Assembly: GCF_003751385.1 (NCBI RefSeq)
Contig: NZ_RJVA01000013.1
Span: 62,001-126,000 of the forward strand
DNA length: 64,000 nucleotides
Direction: 5' to 3'
Source: Desulfosoma caldarium
GTDB lineage: Bacteria > Desulfobacterota > Syntrophobacteria > Syntrophobacterales > DSM-9756
Below the pieces are notes generated by a model. The model did not search any database. It was given only the letters and a program-made list of their open reading frames with translations, and was not told the origin of the DNA. Shown here piece by piece: positions 43,381-52,747 of the stretch. Every line of letters starts with the position of its first letter. The first letter of the stretch is position 1. The position numbers and the translations under genes are program-made.

Positions 43381-46151
43381 TGAAATTGCAGCCGTGGTAC
43401 AAAGTCGCCACACCGCGAAAGGAGGTCCGGGAAGGACGATCATTCAACCCGGACGAGTTCGCCATCGCTCTCGAGCAGGTGGTGGCAAAGACGGCCCCGG
43501 AGGACTACAGCGACCCGGAGCAGTTCTTCGCTCGCACCTGCTTCACCAGGGCGCTGCGCGAGCACGCCGGTATGGTGCTACGAAGACTTTCGGGCGAGAC
43601 CCATAACACCGCACCGGTACTGACCTTGATCACCCAGTTTGGGGGCGGCAAGACGCACACGCTGACCGCCCTGTACCACCTGACCACGAGCGCCGAAAAG
43701 GCGGCCGGCTACCCGGGAGTGTCCGAATTGCTGCGAGAGGCCGGTCTCACGTCGGTTCCCAAGGCGCGGGTGGGCGTGTTCGTGGGAAACGCCTGGGACC
43801 CGCAAGAAGGCCGCGAGACACCATGGATCGACATCGCCCGCCAGCTCGCGGGCGATAAAGGCGCCCAGGTGCTCGGAACCGCCGCAAAGACGACCCCGCC
43901 GGGAACGGAGTCCATCGGGCGCGTTTTCAAGGCGGCTGACGCGCCCGTCCTCCTCCTCTTCGACGAGGTGCTGAACTTCCTCAACCGGCATCGGGACATG
44001 GCGGAGTCCTTCCATGCCTTCATCCAGAACCTCACCGTTGCCACAACGGGAACGAGTCACGGTGCGGTGGTGATCAGCCTGCCGCGCAGCCAAGTGGAGA
44101 TGACCGACTGGGACATGCAGTGGCAGGACAAGATCACCAAGGTGGTTCGTCGCGTCGCCAAGGACCTCATGGCCAACGACGAGGCGGAGATCAGCGAGGT
44201 TGTCCGCCGGCGGCTCTTCGAGGATCTGGGAAGCGAGCGTACTAGGAAGAACGTGGCCAAGGCTTTCGCCGACTGGTGCTTCAAGCGGCGCGCAGAGCTT
44301 CCACCCGAATGGACCGCCGTGGACACATTGGCAACGGAGGCCAAAGCGAGGGAGTTCCTTCTTCGCCGGTTCGAGGCGTGCTACCCGTTCCACCCGGCGA
44401 CACTCTCGGTCTTCCACCGGAAGTGGCAGGCGCTCTCGCAGTACCAGCAGACGCGTGGGACGCTGGCGATGCTGGCCCAGTGGATCGCCTGGGCGTATCG
44501 CGAAGGCTTTACCAAGGCGCGGCGTGAACCACTGATCACGCTCGGTTCGGCGCCGCTGCATGATATGAGCTTCCGCAGCACGATTCTCGGCCAGTTGGGT
44601 GAGTCCCGGCTCGTTGCGGCCATCGAGGCGGACATCGCGGGCGAGCAGGCTCACGCCAAAGCGTTGGACGCCGACACCAAGGGCCCGCTCCGTGACATCC
44701 ATCGCAGGGTTGGGGCGGCGATTCTCTTTGAGTCGTCGGGAGGCCAGACGGACAAGGTCGCGCACCTGCCGGAACTGCGCTTCGCCGTTGGCGAGCCCGA
44801 GGTGGACACAACGTCCGTGGACAACGCCGCCTTTGCCCTGGAGGACAAGTCCTACTTCATTCGGAAGGTGGGCTCCGACGGGTTCAAGATCGACTATCGG
44901 CCCACGCTGAAGAAAGTGGTCAGCGACCGGCGGGCGTCTCTGGACGAGGATACGGAGATCAAGCCGGCCATTTGTAAACTCCTCGAGGACGAGTTCCGCC
45001 GGGGGGCCAGTATTCCCGTCCTGCCGTTCCCCCGGGACGGCGCGGAGGTCCCGGATACGCCACGGCTGTTATTGGTCATCGTCGACCCTGAGGCCGAGTG
45101 GACGGACGACGGCTTGCTGCGGCAACAGATCGCCGAGTGGACCAAGCAGCGCGGAAAATCACCACGCCTCTATCCGGCATCGCTTGTGTGGTGCATCAAG
45201 AAGCCGGGCCGCGAACTGCGCGAGAAGGTAGAGCTTTGGCTTGCCTGGAAACGGGTCAAGAGGGAAGTGGACGACGGCACGCTGGCAGGGGATTTCCACC
45301 GAGGGGATCGCGCCGAACTTCAGTCGAAGGTCGCCGCGGCAGAAAATGCTGCCAGAGATGAAGTCTGGGGTGGGTATCGGTTTGCGGTGATCGCGGACCA
45401 ACAGGAAGCCGACGGGCTCAAAATTATCGACCTGGGGGCTGGTCACTCCAGTAGTGGCGAGACCCTCTGCGGCCGGGTCCTTGCCGCGCTCAGGTCGGAG
45501 GCGTTCCTCAACGAGTCCGTCGGCGCGGGATACATCGATCGAAACTGGCCACCTGCTCTCAAGGAGTCCGGCGCGTGGCCGCTTGCAAGCTTGCGACAGA
45601 GTTTCCTCGACGGGTCACTCACGCGGTTGCTGGACCCTGATAAGACCCTGCGGCAAAAAATCGTCGAATTCGTCGAAAAGGGTGATTTCGGACTCGCCTC
45701 GGGGCAGAAGTCCGATGGTACCTACGAGAGGGTCTGGTTTCAGGAGGTCGTCAACGCCGACGAGGTTGCCTTCGAGTCCGATGTTTTCCTGCTGAAGAAA
45801 GCCAAGGCGCAGGCGCTCAAAGAGGGTGTTCCGGACCCCGAACCGCATTCCGAACCGGAGCCCCCTGTACCGCCAGGCGAACCAGGTTCTGGACCCGAGC
45901 CGCCTGTGCCGAATCCCCCGACGGTCCTTCCGCCGAGGACCATTCGGCTGGAAGGCGCTGTCCCACCAGAATTATGGAATCGGCTTGGGACAAAAGTCTT
46001 GCCAAAGCTCCGGTCAGGCGCCGATCTCAAGGTCGACGTGGTCTTCTCGGTCACGGTTGATCCTAATCTCGCAGGGAGCCTCACGTCGGACCTCCAACAA
46101 ATCCTGCATGACCTCGGTTTGGCGGACAAGATACGCATCGAGGAGGGTTAA
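43380..46151 (+). CDS. DUF499 AAA+ ATPase (BrxC/PglY-like)
   Basis: A 923-residue predicted ATPase. The N-terminal MKLQPWYKVATPRKEVREGR and Walker A ITQFGGGKTHTLTALYHL near 81-98 are diagnostic of DUF499; Walker B LLLFDEVLNFLNRH is near 190-203. A C-terminal Pro/Glu-rich linker (about 817-855) leads to a small end domain. BrxC/PglY proteins belong to this class and are core BREX components. Here it is the last gene, translationally coupled to the DUF4276-like gene. No PglZ follows. Confidence 0.85.
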   Translation: MKLQPWYKVATPRKEVREGRSFNPDEFAIALEQVVAKTAPEDYSDPEQFFARTCFTRALREHAGMVLRRLSGETHNTAPVLTLITQFGGGKTHTLTALYHLTTSAEKAAGYPGVSELLREAGLTSVPKARVGVFVGNAWDPQEGRETPWIDIARQLAGDKGAQVLGTAAKTTPPGTESIGRVFKAADAPVLLLFDEVLNFLNRHRDMAESFHAFIQNLTVATTGTSHGAVVISLPRSQVEMTDWDMQWQDKITKVVRRVAKDLMANDEAEISEVVRRRLFEDLGSERTRKNVAKAFADWCFKRRAELPPEWTAVDTLATEAKAREFLLRRFEACYPFHPATLSVFHRKWQALSQYQQTRGTLAMLAQWIAWAYREGFTKARREPLITLGSAPLHDMSFRSTILGQLGESRLVAAIEADIAGEQAHAKALDADTKGPLRDIHRRVGAAILFESSGGQTDKVAHLPELRFAVGEPEVDTTSVDNAAFALEDKSYFIRKVGSDGFKIDYRPTLKKVVSDRRASLDEDTEIKPAICKLLEDEFRRGASIPVLPFPRDGAEVPDTPRLLLVIVDPEAEWTDDGLLRQQIAEWTKQRGKSPRLYPASLVWCIKKPGRELREKVELWLAWKRVKREVDDGTLAGDFHRGDRAELQSKVAAAENAARDEVWGGYRFAVIADQQEADGLKIIDLGAGHSSSGETLCGRVLAALRSEAFLNESVGAGYIDRNWPPALKESGAWPLASLRQSFLDGSLTRLLDPDKTLRQKIVEFVEKGDFGLASGQKSDGTYERVWFQEVVNADEVAFESDVFLLKKAKAQALKEGVPDPEPHSEPEPPVPPGEPGSGPEPPVPNPPTVLPPRTIRLEGAVPPELWNRLGTKVLPKLRSGADLKVDVVFSVTVDPNLAGSLTSDLQQILHDLGLADKIRIEEG

Positions 46152-46219
46152 GGTCAGAGCGCTCTCTGGGTCCGGATCGGCTGGCCGAACGTCAACTTTT
46201 GGTCGCTCACTTTCTGCAG

Positions 46220-46470
46220 TTACGCCATCGGCCGCAATGCCCGCCCGGTGATGGCCGGCTGCCGTAAAATATCGGGAAGCACGAGGACGTGCTCCTTGAT
46301 CTCGGGCGGGAGGCAGAGCAGCCCCATAACCCGGGTCACCCGGGGGGGCACCTGCCTACCGTGCTTGCTACCGCAGGCAGGAGTGATCCCCACCCGGCGT
46401 ACGATAGCAGTCGGGTTCACTACCTCGCCGTACTCGAGGAACACCTGTCGGTCAATGGCTTTGCGGAGGA
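46220..46470 (-). pseudogene. Recombinase C-terminal fragment, interrupted by a palindrome
   Basis: The minus strand reads LEYGEVVNPTAIVRRVGITPA and then, after a palindrome-derived insert, RVTRVMGLLCLPPEIKEHVL and LPDILRQPAITGRALRPMA. This resembles the helical DNA-binding tail of site-specific recombinases found in many mobile elements (A..VTRARVTQI.NLL.LAP.IQE). The N-terminus and catalytic part are missing. Confidence 0.5.
46351..46381 (+). repeat. Palindrome in recombinase remnant
   Basis: CCTGCCT and AGGCAGG arms with a 17-base loop, the same arms as in the methylase palindromes, inserted between two conserved parts of the recombinase fragment. Confidence 0.6.
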
Positions 46471-46599
46471 GTGCGACCGTTCGGAGCGTCCGAGGGCCCT
46501 TGGGCGGCTACCGGTGGAGAACCCCGGACGGAGCGGCGTACACGACCCGGTTGACGGGCACCCGGCACGTCAGGGTGCCGGTGTTACCGTTTTCGAGTG

Positions 46600-47373
46600 A
46601 CCCTTTGAGCGATTCGCCAGAGGCGGCATTTACCCTGCGCCAATCTCTCGACACGGTCGGCGCGCTCTTTGGCCCGCTCCAGGCGGCTGCCCTGATGCTG
46701 CTATGGGCCAGTGAGGTCCGGGCTGTATTTCGGGTCGCCGTCTCCCCGGCCATGCTCGGTGTCTCTCTGCTGCACTTCGGCGTATGCGAGCCAGACCGGT
46801 ACTTTCGCGCAAGACGCACCGATCCGATTCGTTATGTCAACCTCGGGCTTCTGAGCTGAGCGTACCGGTATGTGGTCGGCATCGGTGTGGTGTTGACTCG
46901 GGCGCGATTCAAGGAAGTGTTTCTGATGCTTCTTGCCCAACAGGGTGGTATTGCCGTCGCCTACGTTCCTCTGGTGATGATGAGCATGAACGTGGTCTAT
47001 TCGGGATCAACCTATTCATTTGGCAGTCCCTCAGATTGTACGAACCACGGCACGCTGCTATCACGGTGGCGGATGGTCCTGATTGCAGCCGAACTAATTT
47101 TGGCCGCCACCGACCATCGGCTTACCGTGGTGATCGGGGCGCTTTCTAGGGGCGTCATATGGGAATGAGCCTGGAATTGCTTGCAGCCATGATTGCCGAT
47201 ACGGCCCCCGTGGAGCTAAGCGGTACGGCATGCCGCCTCTTCAACCTGGTCAGCGGCATTGCCATGGTGATGGGCAGCGTTACAGCGGGGTTGTTGTGGG
47301 ACCGCTTCGGCGCGTCTTTTGCCTTGCACGCGAGGGTGCCTTCGCGGAACTGGTCTCGATGGGTCTTAGGTTG
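46600..47373 (+). pseudogene. Major facilitator superfamily transporter, degraded
   Basis: Frames in succession give TLRQSLDTVGALFGPLQAAA (46630-), an in-frame TGA at 46858, then VVGIGVVLTRARFKEVFLML and AYVPLVMMSMNVVYSGSTYS, a further shift near 47160, and ADTAPVELSGTACRLFNLVS and GLLWDRFGASFALHA to the end at about 47373. This is the order of the second half of an MFS protein. The first half is missing. Not functional. Confidence 0.7.
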
Positions 47374-47398
47374 AAACGGCAGCGGGAATGTTGACCTT

Positions 47399-50300
47399 TC
47401 ACTCCACGTTCTGCGTGTACCGGCAACGGGGGTAGTTCGTGCAGCCGAGGAATCGACCGAACCGACCGTCGCGCTCCACGAGCCTCCCAGTGCACCCTGG
47501 CGTGGGACACTTCCGGCCGGTATCGGTACGCGCGCCGTCTTGTCTTCGCCCACGGCCTTTGCTGCCCTCGTTTTCGCGCCCATGCCCGCTTCTACGCTGA
47601 CTGCGGCCTCTGCGCATGTCCATCTTTCCTTCACAGGTGGTGTCCTCGCATGTGAAGTAGATCCCGTAGCGTCCTTCTTTGAACACCGTCGGCCCACCAC
47701 ACAGGGGACACGCAGGGTTTTCGTGGGCGTGCAGGGACACCTCGGCGTCCTCGTCGCCCCAGCGGGCCGGTGTGGCGAGGAGGCGGGTGAGCTGTTGGCA
47801 CACAGCCGGGCTCTCAAAGCGCAGCATGCTCTCGTGCGTGTCGCGGTGCGAGAGAATGTTCAGTGAACCGTGCCAGAGGATGCGCCCATCGAGGATGGCC
47901 AGTTTCTCATGCATTCGCGCGCGTAGGTCCACTTTCACGCCCAGGCGGCGGAGCGACTGGACCAGCTCCACGACTTCATTGGACGAACCACCGCCAAACT
48001 CCGTGGGCGGGCGGGTGACGATGCGGGCTTTCACGCCACGGGCGAGGGCCACACGCAGGGGATCAGCCCAACGAGCCGTGCCGTTTGGGGTTGCGAAAGG
48101 CGAAAAGATGACGATGGACTCCCGGACGCGGGCGAGGTCCATGAGGAACGCCGGGTAGAAGGTGCTCTCGTTAAACACGCCAGCCCCTTCCTCTGGAAGG
48201 TCGAAAGTGGCGCGCGCCGCGAGGTGTAAGCCATCGATCCAGTCGCGCTCGGCCAGCGGTAGTAATGCATTCACGTTAAGCGCCTCGCCGAAGTGCTCGA
48301 AGTGGTCCAGGAGTCGGCGCACGAATCCGTCGCGCGGTGCGTGCGCCCGCAGGTACTGGAAGTTGCCGAGGAGGATCAAGTGTTGCCGCGCACGACTCAC
48401 GGCCACGTTGAGCAGGCGCGCACCCACCTGCTCCATGCGGGTGGCTTTGAGGAAGTGGCTAAGGTGGGTGCCGTACGAGTCGGTAAGGTCGAGCACCACC
48501 GCCGCCTTCTCGTTGCCCTGGTAGCGGTGGACGGTGGCGACGACCCCGGCGGCGCGGTCGCCGAGGCGTTCGTTGAGCAGTGACTGGATTAGGCGCACCT
48601 GCGAAGCGTACGGGGCGATGACCCCCACGGCATCGTTGGGCTCGCCAGCCGGAGGCAAGAAGCCCGTCTCGGCAAGGTGGACGATAATGTTCCGGACCAG
48701 GAGCGCATGAAAAAGGTTGTAGCGTGAATACGTCCCGACCCGGAGCGCCGCCCACGGGTGAAAGGGCGCCGTGTCCACGTAGAGCAGGGATGCTTCGGAG
48801 AGGGGGAAATAGCCGTTGCAGCGGTTTGCGCTCGGGTGCGAACGCAGGGGGTGGTCGGCATAAAAGAGATCGTTAACAAGCGTGCAGATCCGCTCACACA
48901 TTCGATACTGAATGCCCAGCGCGATGAGGTGCGGGGTGGGCTTGCGCTGCGCGAGGCGTTTGGGGATACCGGCCTTTTCGAAGACGTCGCGCTTAAGCCA
49001 CTCATCTGTGAGCTGCTCGTCGGACATGACGATTGGCGGGAGTTGCCGGAAGTCGCCGGCAACGGTCACCGACTGCGTCGCAAGCCCCGCCGCGTAGTAG
49101 ACGAGCGGCGGCATGAGCATGGAAGCCTCGTCGATCACGACGGTGTCGAACTGGCGTTGTAAAGCCTTATCGAGGTAGGTGCGGTAAACGGTGGTCCCCA
49201 GGATCTTGCAGCGGGCGAGGACTTGCTGCTCGATGGCGGCGAGTTCGCTATCGATCGCTTCGATGCGCTTGCGGATCTGGCCAATGAGGATGCCTAGCTT
49301 GTCGAGCCGCGTCTTGATCAGGTCGGGCGGCGGATAGGGTTGCGTTTGGGCAACGAGCTGGTCCACTTCTTTACGGAGCCTTGCGATCTCGGCCCTCAAC
49401 CTCGTGAGGTCAGAGGCGAGGGCTCGGGCTGCCTCAAATGCCGCCTGTGCCGCCTGATCGGCTTCGGCTGCCTCTCGCGCCAGGCGCTTGGGGTCCAGCC
49501 TCAAGAAAAAGCGCCGCACCGGTCCCATGCCTTGCGCGCGCTCCAGATCAGACCGCGCCCTGGCGGCGCGGATGCGGTGCTGCTCGGCCTCCTGCTCGTG
49601 CCTGGCGATGTTCTCTTCCGTTGCCGCCAGCATTTTCTGGTTGGCAGCGAGTTCCTCGCGAGTGGAAGCGAGCTGCTCGTAGATCTTCAGTGCCGCGACG
49701 AGCGAGCGCTCCTCGGACTCAAGGGGTGCCACCTCGCGGAGCAAATCGTCCTTGTCTCGCTGCAGTTTTTCGCTGAGCCGCGCGACGATGTCGTCGAAAA
49801 TGACCTGCGGCCCGAAGCGCTGGCGCAGCTCGGGCTTCACCACAGGCCCTTTGCGGATGACAAGCCCCTGGTGAAACTGGGGCTCGCCTAGGAGCCGCTC
49901 CACAACCCGTTCCATCGCCGTGTCCACGGCAATGTTTGTATTCGACACTAGCAGCACGGACCGACCCGCCCGGTAGTGTGCTTCCACAATGCGGGCGAGG
50001 GTGGATGTCTTGCCCGTGCCGGGCGGCCCCCAGACGAAGGTCATGTCGCTGCCGAGCGAGCGTCGCACGGCCGAAATCTGGTCAGCGTTGGCGGCCCCGT
50101 CGCTGTAGACCAAGGGGTGTGGGTCGGCATCGGCGGTAGACGCTGCTTTGAGGCCCAAGACACGATCGGCCGCGGACCTATTAAATGACACCTCACCGTT
50201 TTGCACTTTCTCGAGACGCTCTTTCAAGCGTTCCAGCAGGAAAGAGTCGTCGGCGACTAGACGGGCGGCTGCGATTCGCGGCCCGAGATCCTTCTCCAGC

Positions 50301-50554
50301 GCCACGAGTAGCACCCCGTCCCGAAAGGATAACAACAGGCCTGCGACGTCCTCCTGGCCCACTGTGACCCTAATGGGTGTGTCGTCCCGCAGGTTCAGGT
50401 CCTCGTGCACCACGAAGCGATAGATCCAGTTGGGGCCGGCCGCACCGACGCGTTCTCCAGCGCGCAACTCAATCTGGGTCTTGCCGGTTTTTTTGCGAAT
50501 GGCCGCGATCTCTAAGCCGAGCGCCTTGATCATGAGCATCAGGGGGTCACTCAA
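47399..50554 (-). CDS. UPF1-like SF1 helicase fused to PLD-type nuclease and zinc ribbons
   Basis: A 1051-residue protein convergent with the defence operon. Walker A VWGPPGTGKTSTLA is near 170-183, coiled coils fill about 235-410 inside the helicase, DEAS box VVIDEASMLMPP near 471, and final motifs VHRYQGNEKAAVV and VAVSRARQHL near 680-725. A phospholipase-D-type module follows with HEKLAILDGRILWHGSLNIL near 875-895, then CPLCGG near 955 and a topoisomerase-type C4 finger CPTPGC...CTNYPRC at the end. The TTG at 50554 has GGAGG seven bases upstream, better than ATG 50617. UPF1-like/PLD fusions are recurrent in defence islands; role here is inference. Confidence 0.82.
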   Translation of the reverse strand: MSDPLMLMIKALGLEIAAIRKKTGKTQIELRAGERVGAAGPNWIYRFVVHEDLNLRDDTPIRVTVGQEDVAGLLLSFRDGVLLVALEKDLGPRIAAARLVADDSFLLERLKERLEKVQNGEVSFNRSAADRVLGLKAASTADADPHPLVYSDGAANADQISAVRRSLGSDMTFVWGPPGTGKTSTLARIVEAHYRAGRSVLLVSNTNIAVDTAMERVVERLLGEPQFHQGLVIRKGPVVKPELRQRFGPQVIFDDIVARLSEKLQRDKDDLLREVAPLESEERSLVAALKIYEQLASTREELAANQKMLAATEENIARHEQEAEQHRIRAARARSDLERAQGMGPVRRFFLRLDPKRLAREAAEADQAAQAAFEAARALASDLTRLRAEIARLRKEVDQLVAQTQPYPPPDLIKTRLDKLGILIGQIRKRIEAIDSELAAIEQQVLARCKILGTTVYRTYLDKALQRQFDTVVIDEASMLMPPLVYYAAGLATQSVTVAGDFRQLPPIVMSDEQLTDEWLKRDVFEKAGIPKRLAQRKPTPHLIALGIQYRMCERICTLVNDLFYADHPLRSHPSANRCNGYFPLSEASLLYVDTAPFHPWAALRVGTYSRYNLFHALLVRNIIVHLAETGFLPPAGEPNDAVGVIAPYASQVRLIQSLLNERLGDRAAGVVATVHRYQGNEKAAVVLDLTDSYGTHLSHFLKATRMEQVGARLLNVAVSRARQHLILLGNFQYLRAHAPRDGFVRRLLDHFEHFGEALNVNALLPLAERDWIDGLHLAARATFDLPEEGAGVFNESTFYPAFLMDLARVRESIVIFSPFATPNGTARWADPLRVALARGVKARIVTRPPTEFGGGSSNEVVELVQSLRRLGVKVDLRARMHEKLAILDGRILWHGSLNILSHRDTHESMLRFESPAVCQQLTRLLATPARWGDEDAEVSLHAHENPACPLCGGPTVFKEGRYGIYFTCEDTTCEGKMDMRRGRSQRRSGHGRENEGSKGRGRRQDGARTDTGRKCPTPGCTGRLVERDGRFGRFLGCTNYPRCRYTQNVE

Positions 50555-50705
50555 GTGCTTTCCTCCGTCGAGTCTGCACGCACCGCGGCGGCCAACGTTC
50601 AATCCCGGCTGAAGCAAAGCGCTGCCGTGGCGCCGAGCGTCGCCGGCTTGAATAACCCGTGAGGCATGATTGGATTTTCTCCGCTTTGTGAATCTCCAGG
50701 CAATT

Positions 50706-51358
50706 CGCCCTGACCATTTTATTAGAGCAAATACGCCCCAGACCAGATAATTCGCGCGTGTCAGTCGCGTAGCGTACAGGCTTTGAGCTCAGAAGGGCCC
50801 GAACCTCTTGCGGCTGACTCATCGTCAGGATTAGCATCAAGCTATCGACGCATGCTTAGCCATTTGGCCGTCTCGCATATGTCCCAGCTGTCTTGGTCGG
50901 CCAGAATCATTTCAACGACGTCGTAACTAAAGCGGCCAAAAGACGCGAGAAGGTCCGGGAGCAAAAGGAGCTCGGAGATCGAGTGGGCAAGGCACCCCTT
51001 GGCGACAGCTTCCGTCGGTCGTCGGTGCCTTCTGGCGCCAGTAGGGCTCGCCGATGGTAATGGTCCCACTGGGACGCAGGCTTCGCGCCAGGAGCACGTC
51101 CGTGCCGGCGACTCTCCCGCCGATCCAGGTGGCACCGACACAGGTCGCCACATCGACCCTTTCGTCGGGCACGTAGCCGGTGGCATTGCCATGGATGAAC
51201 TCGAATCGATCGGCGACACCGAGTTCTTCGGCCGGCGTCTTGCCTGCTCAGTGAACAATCGACTCATGGGAATGCCGGTGCCGATGACGACGTCGTCTCG
51301 CGCCCATGTGCACAGCATTTTCCCGAAACCGCTGCCGAGGTAGAGCATCCGACTTCCC
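50706..51358 (-). pseudogene. SAM-dependent methyltransferase, frameshifted
   Basis: The order of a small class I methyltransferase is recoverable across frames: RMLYLGSGFGKMLCTWARDD (motif I, 51330-), then in another frame PDERVDVATCVGATWIGGRV and SLRPSGTITIGEPYWRQ, back to LAHSISELLLLPDLLASFGR and VVEMILADQDSWD, then VRALLSSKPVRYATDTREL near 50720-50800. At least two frameshifts and a stop disrupt it. Confidence 0.65.
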
Positions 51359-51378
51359 ACACCCGGCTAACCCAAGGT

Positions 51379-51403
51379 AGGGGCAGCCCTTGTAGCTGCC
51401 CCT
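51379..51403 (+). repeat. REP-like palindrome beside transposase remnant
   Basis: AGGGGCAGC and GCTGCCCCT, perfect 9-bp arms with a seven-base loop. It lies at the 3' edge of a REP-associated transposase fragment and resembles the palindromes at 52612 and 52748. Confidence 0.65.
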
Positions 51404-51404
51404 G

Positions 51405-51716
51405 GTCAGGAGAAGCACGGGGGCTATCGGCGCAAACACGGGAGCCTGCCCCTACGAGAATGATGATGGCGTGGATGTGATGGGGCATGATAACGAAGGC
51501 GTCCGTTTTCACGCCGGGATAAAAAAACGACGGAGTTATGTCCCAAAGCGATTGGACCATCCGTCCCGCATCATTCAACGGCATTTTTCCATAAACCACA
51601 TCCGCAAACAGGCATTGCCGATTCTGCGTCACGATGGTGACGAAATGCGCCACCGGCTGGGTGTCATCGTGTCCCTTCAGGCGGATGGAGCGGCGGTTTC
51701 GTAGGAACGACGGCGG
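51405..51716 (-). pseudogene. REP-associated tyrosine transposase (Y1/RAYT), truncated
   Basis: The minus strand from about 51716 reads FLRNRRSIRLKGHDDTQPVA, HFVTIVTQNRQCLFADVVYG and VKTDAFVIMPHHIHAIIILV. The HHIH (HUH-type) metal motif is present, but the catalytic tyrosine helix is lost because the frame runs into the palindrome at 51379-51403 and the methyltransferase ruin. No start codon is evident. Confidence 0.7.
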
Positions 51717-51735
51717 GTCACTCGGGCATAGAAAA

Positions 51736-51925
51736 TCATAGCCCCATCTCCTTCAAAAACGGCTCCGCATCCTTTCCCCGCATCTCGCCACGGATGAGCC
51801 TGGGCCGCAGCGCGTCGCGCCGAGCGGCAAGGGTGCGGGATTCCTGCTCGTTTCATCTCGTTCTGGTCATCGATCGGCTCACACGCGACTTCCAATTGTT
51901 CCACCAACGTTCTTTCTGGCACCAC
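51736..51925 (-). pseudogene. C-terminal remnant of a type I restriction specificity subunit (HsdS)
   Basis: The minus strand gives EQLEVACEPIDDQNE and, in the adjacent frame, EQESRTLAARRDALRPRLIR and GEMRGKDAEPFLKEMGL then stop. HsdS proteins end with a helical repeat of this kind (ESRTLAALRDALLPKLISGE). The target-recognition domains are missing, and no hsdM or hsdR is present nearby. Confidence 0.6.
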
Positions 51926-52349
51926 CTACTGGACTATAGCCTTGCTTGTTACTTGCCCCAAGTACCGTCATCTCCACTTCGAAATGCTCAAAACGGGGTT
52001 CAGCGATTGGATATGGTCGTCTTACGTGTAGGAACGATTTGCCGTCGTATGGGGAGCAGCAAAGACCCTGCGACCAATTGCCCAACGCTCCACGGCCATG
52101 TTCACGTCGTGGCTCAAACGATGGGGATCGTCTTAAAGTCGTCACCCGTGGCGTTGCCAACTTATGTTGGAGCCCTCCCAAGTCAAAGAGGGTACGGCCC
52201 GGCTCCAGTTCCAAAGGGAAGTCCATGTTCACTGCTTCGTCCGCTTCACCGTAAGGCACGTAACCGAACATTCGAACAGCGCGTGCCCCTTATCTGGCGC
52301 AGACGATGATCGGCTCTGCAAGACGTATGAGCGCGCGCATATCTTTTGT
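51926..52349. other. Unassigned remnant DNA
   Basis: An open minus frame of 130 codons (51879-52271, beginning MFGYVPYGEADEAVNMDFPL) has no start signal and a composition unlike a working gene. It lies between two pseudogene pieces and may be another broken gene that I cannot identify. Confidence 0.3.
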
Positions 52350-52540
52350 CCTCGATCATAGCAAGCCCCTTTGGGTGTATCACGGCGCACCGAAGGACCA
52401 TCGTGCACGAGCCGACACAACGACGCGTTGCTTGGTTGGGGGGCGATGCGGCACAGTTCCGCCGCCTCCTGTGGGGTGATGCGGCCACGCTTTGTCATGT
52501 ATTTAAGAACCGTCTGCTCCAGCTGTGGTGTAAAGGTTGA
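52350..52540 (-). pseudogene. C-terminal winged-helix remnant of an AlbA/RecG-like ATP-binding regulator
   Basis: About 60 codons read [32 protein letters not shown] and RRDTPKGACYDR, matching the winged-helix end (I..GRITR.EAAELC.IS....R.L..LV) common at the C-terminus of Schlafen-AlbA/RecG-like proteins. The rest is absent. Assignment of the parent protein is tentative. Confidence 0.5.
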
Positions 52541-52611
52541 AGGCCACGTTGGCGCCCATAGGCGAATTTTTCTTCCAAGACGGCGCAGGTGGCCGCCGAA
52601 AAACCTGTGTA

Positions 52612-52635
52612 GGGGCGGACGCAGGGGTCCGCCCC
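52612..52635 (+). repeat. REP-like palindrome
   Basis: GGGGCGGAC and GTCCGCCCC, perfect 9-bp arms, six-base loop GCAGGG. One of a set with 51379 and 52748; the three lie within 1.4 kb of the truncated RAYT gene. Confidence 0.7.
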
Positions 52636-52747
52636 CACGTGGGGGTTGTGGTTGGTGCGGGCGTCTTCCTGGAGCCTGATAGAGCGTCGGAAATCGGGAA
52701 CGTTGCGGTATTCCGTAGGGGCAAAGCCCGTAGTTGGTCCGTTTCTA

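Noticed and set aside
32948-47400. Search for pglZ, brxA, brxF, brxL or drmA/drmB to complete a known BREX or DISARM system
   Set aside because: No frame in the block has an alkaline-phosphatase-like, DUF1819, Lon-like or DUF1998 signature; the system is called BREX-3-like only.
20140-52540. Intact integrase or conjugation gene that would make the island a mobile element
   Set aside because: Only broken transposase and recombinase pieces are present; no tyrosine or serine integrase catalytic domain and no relaxase was seen.
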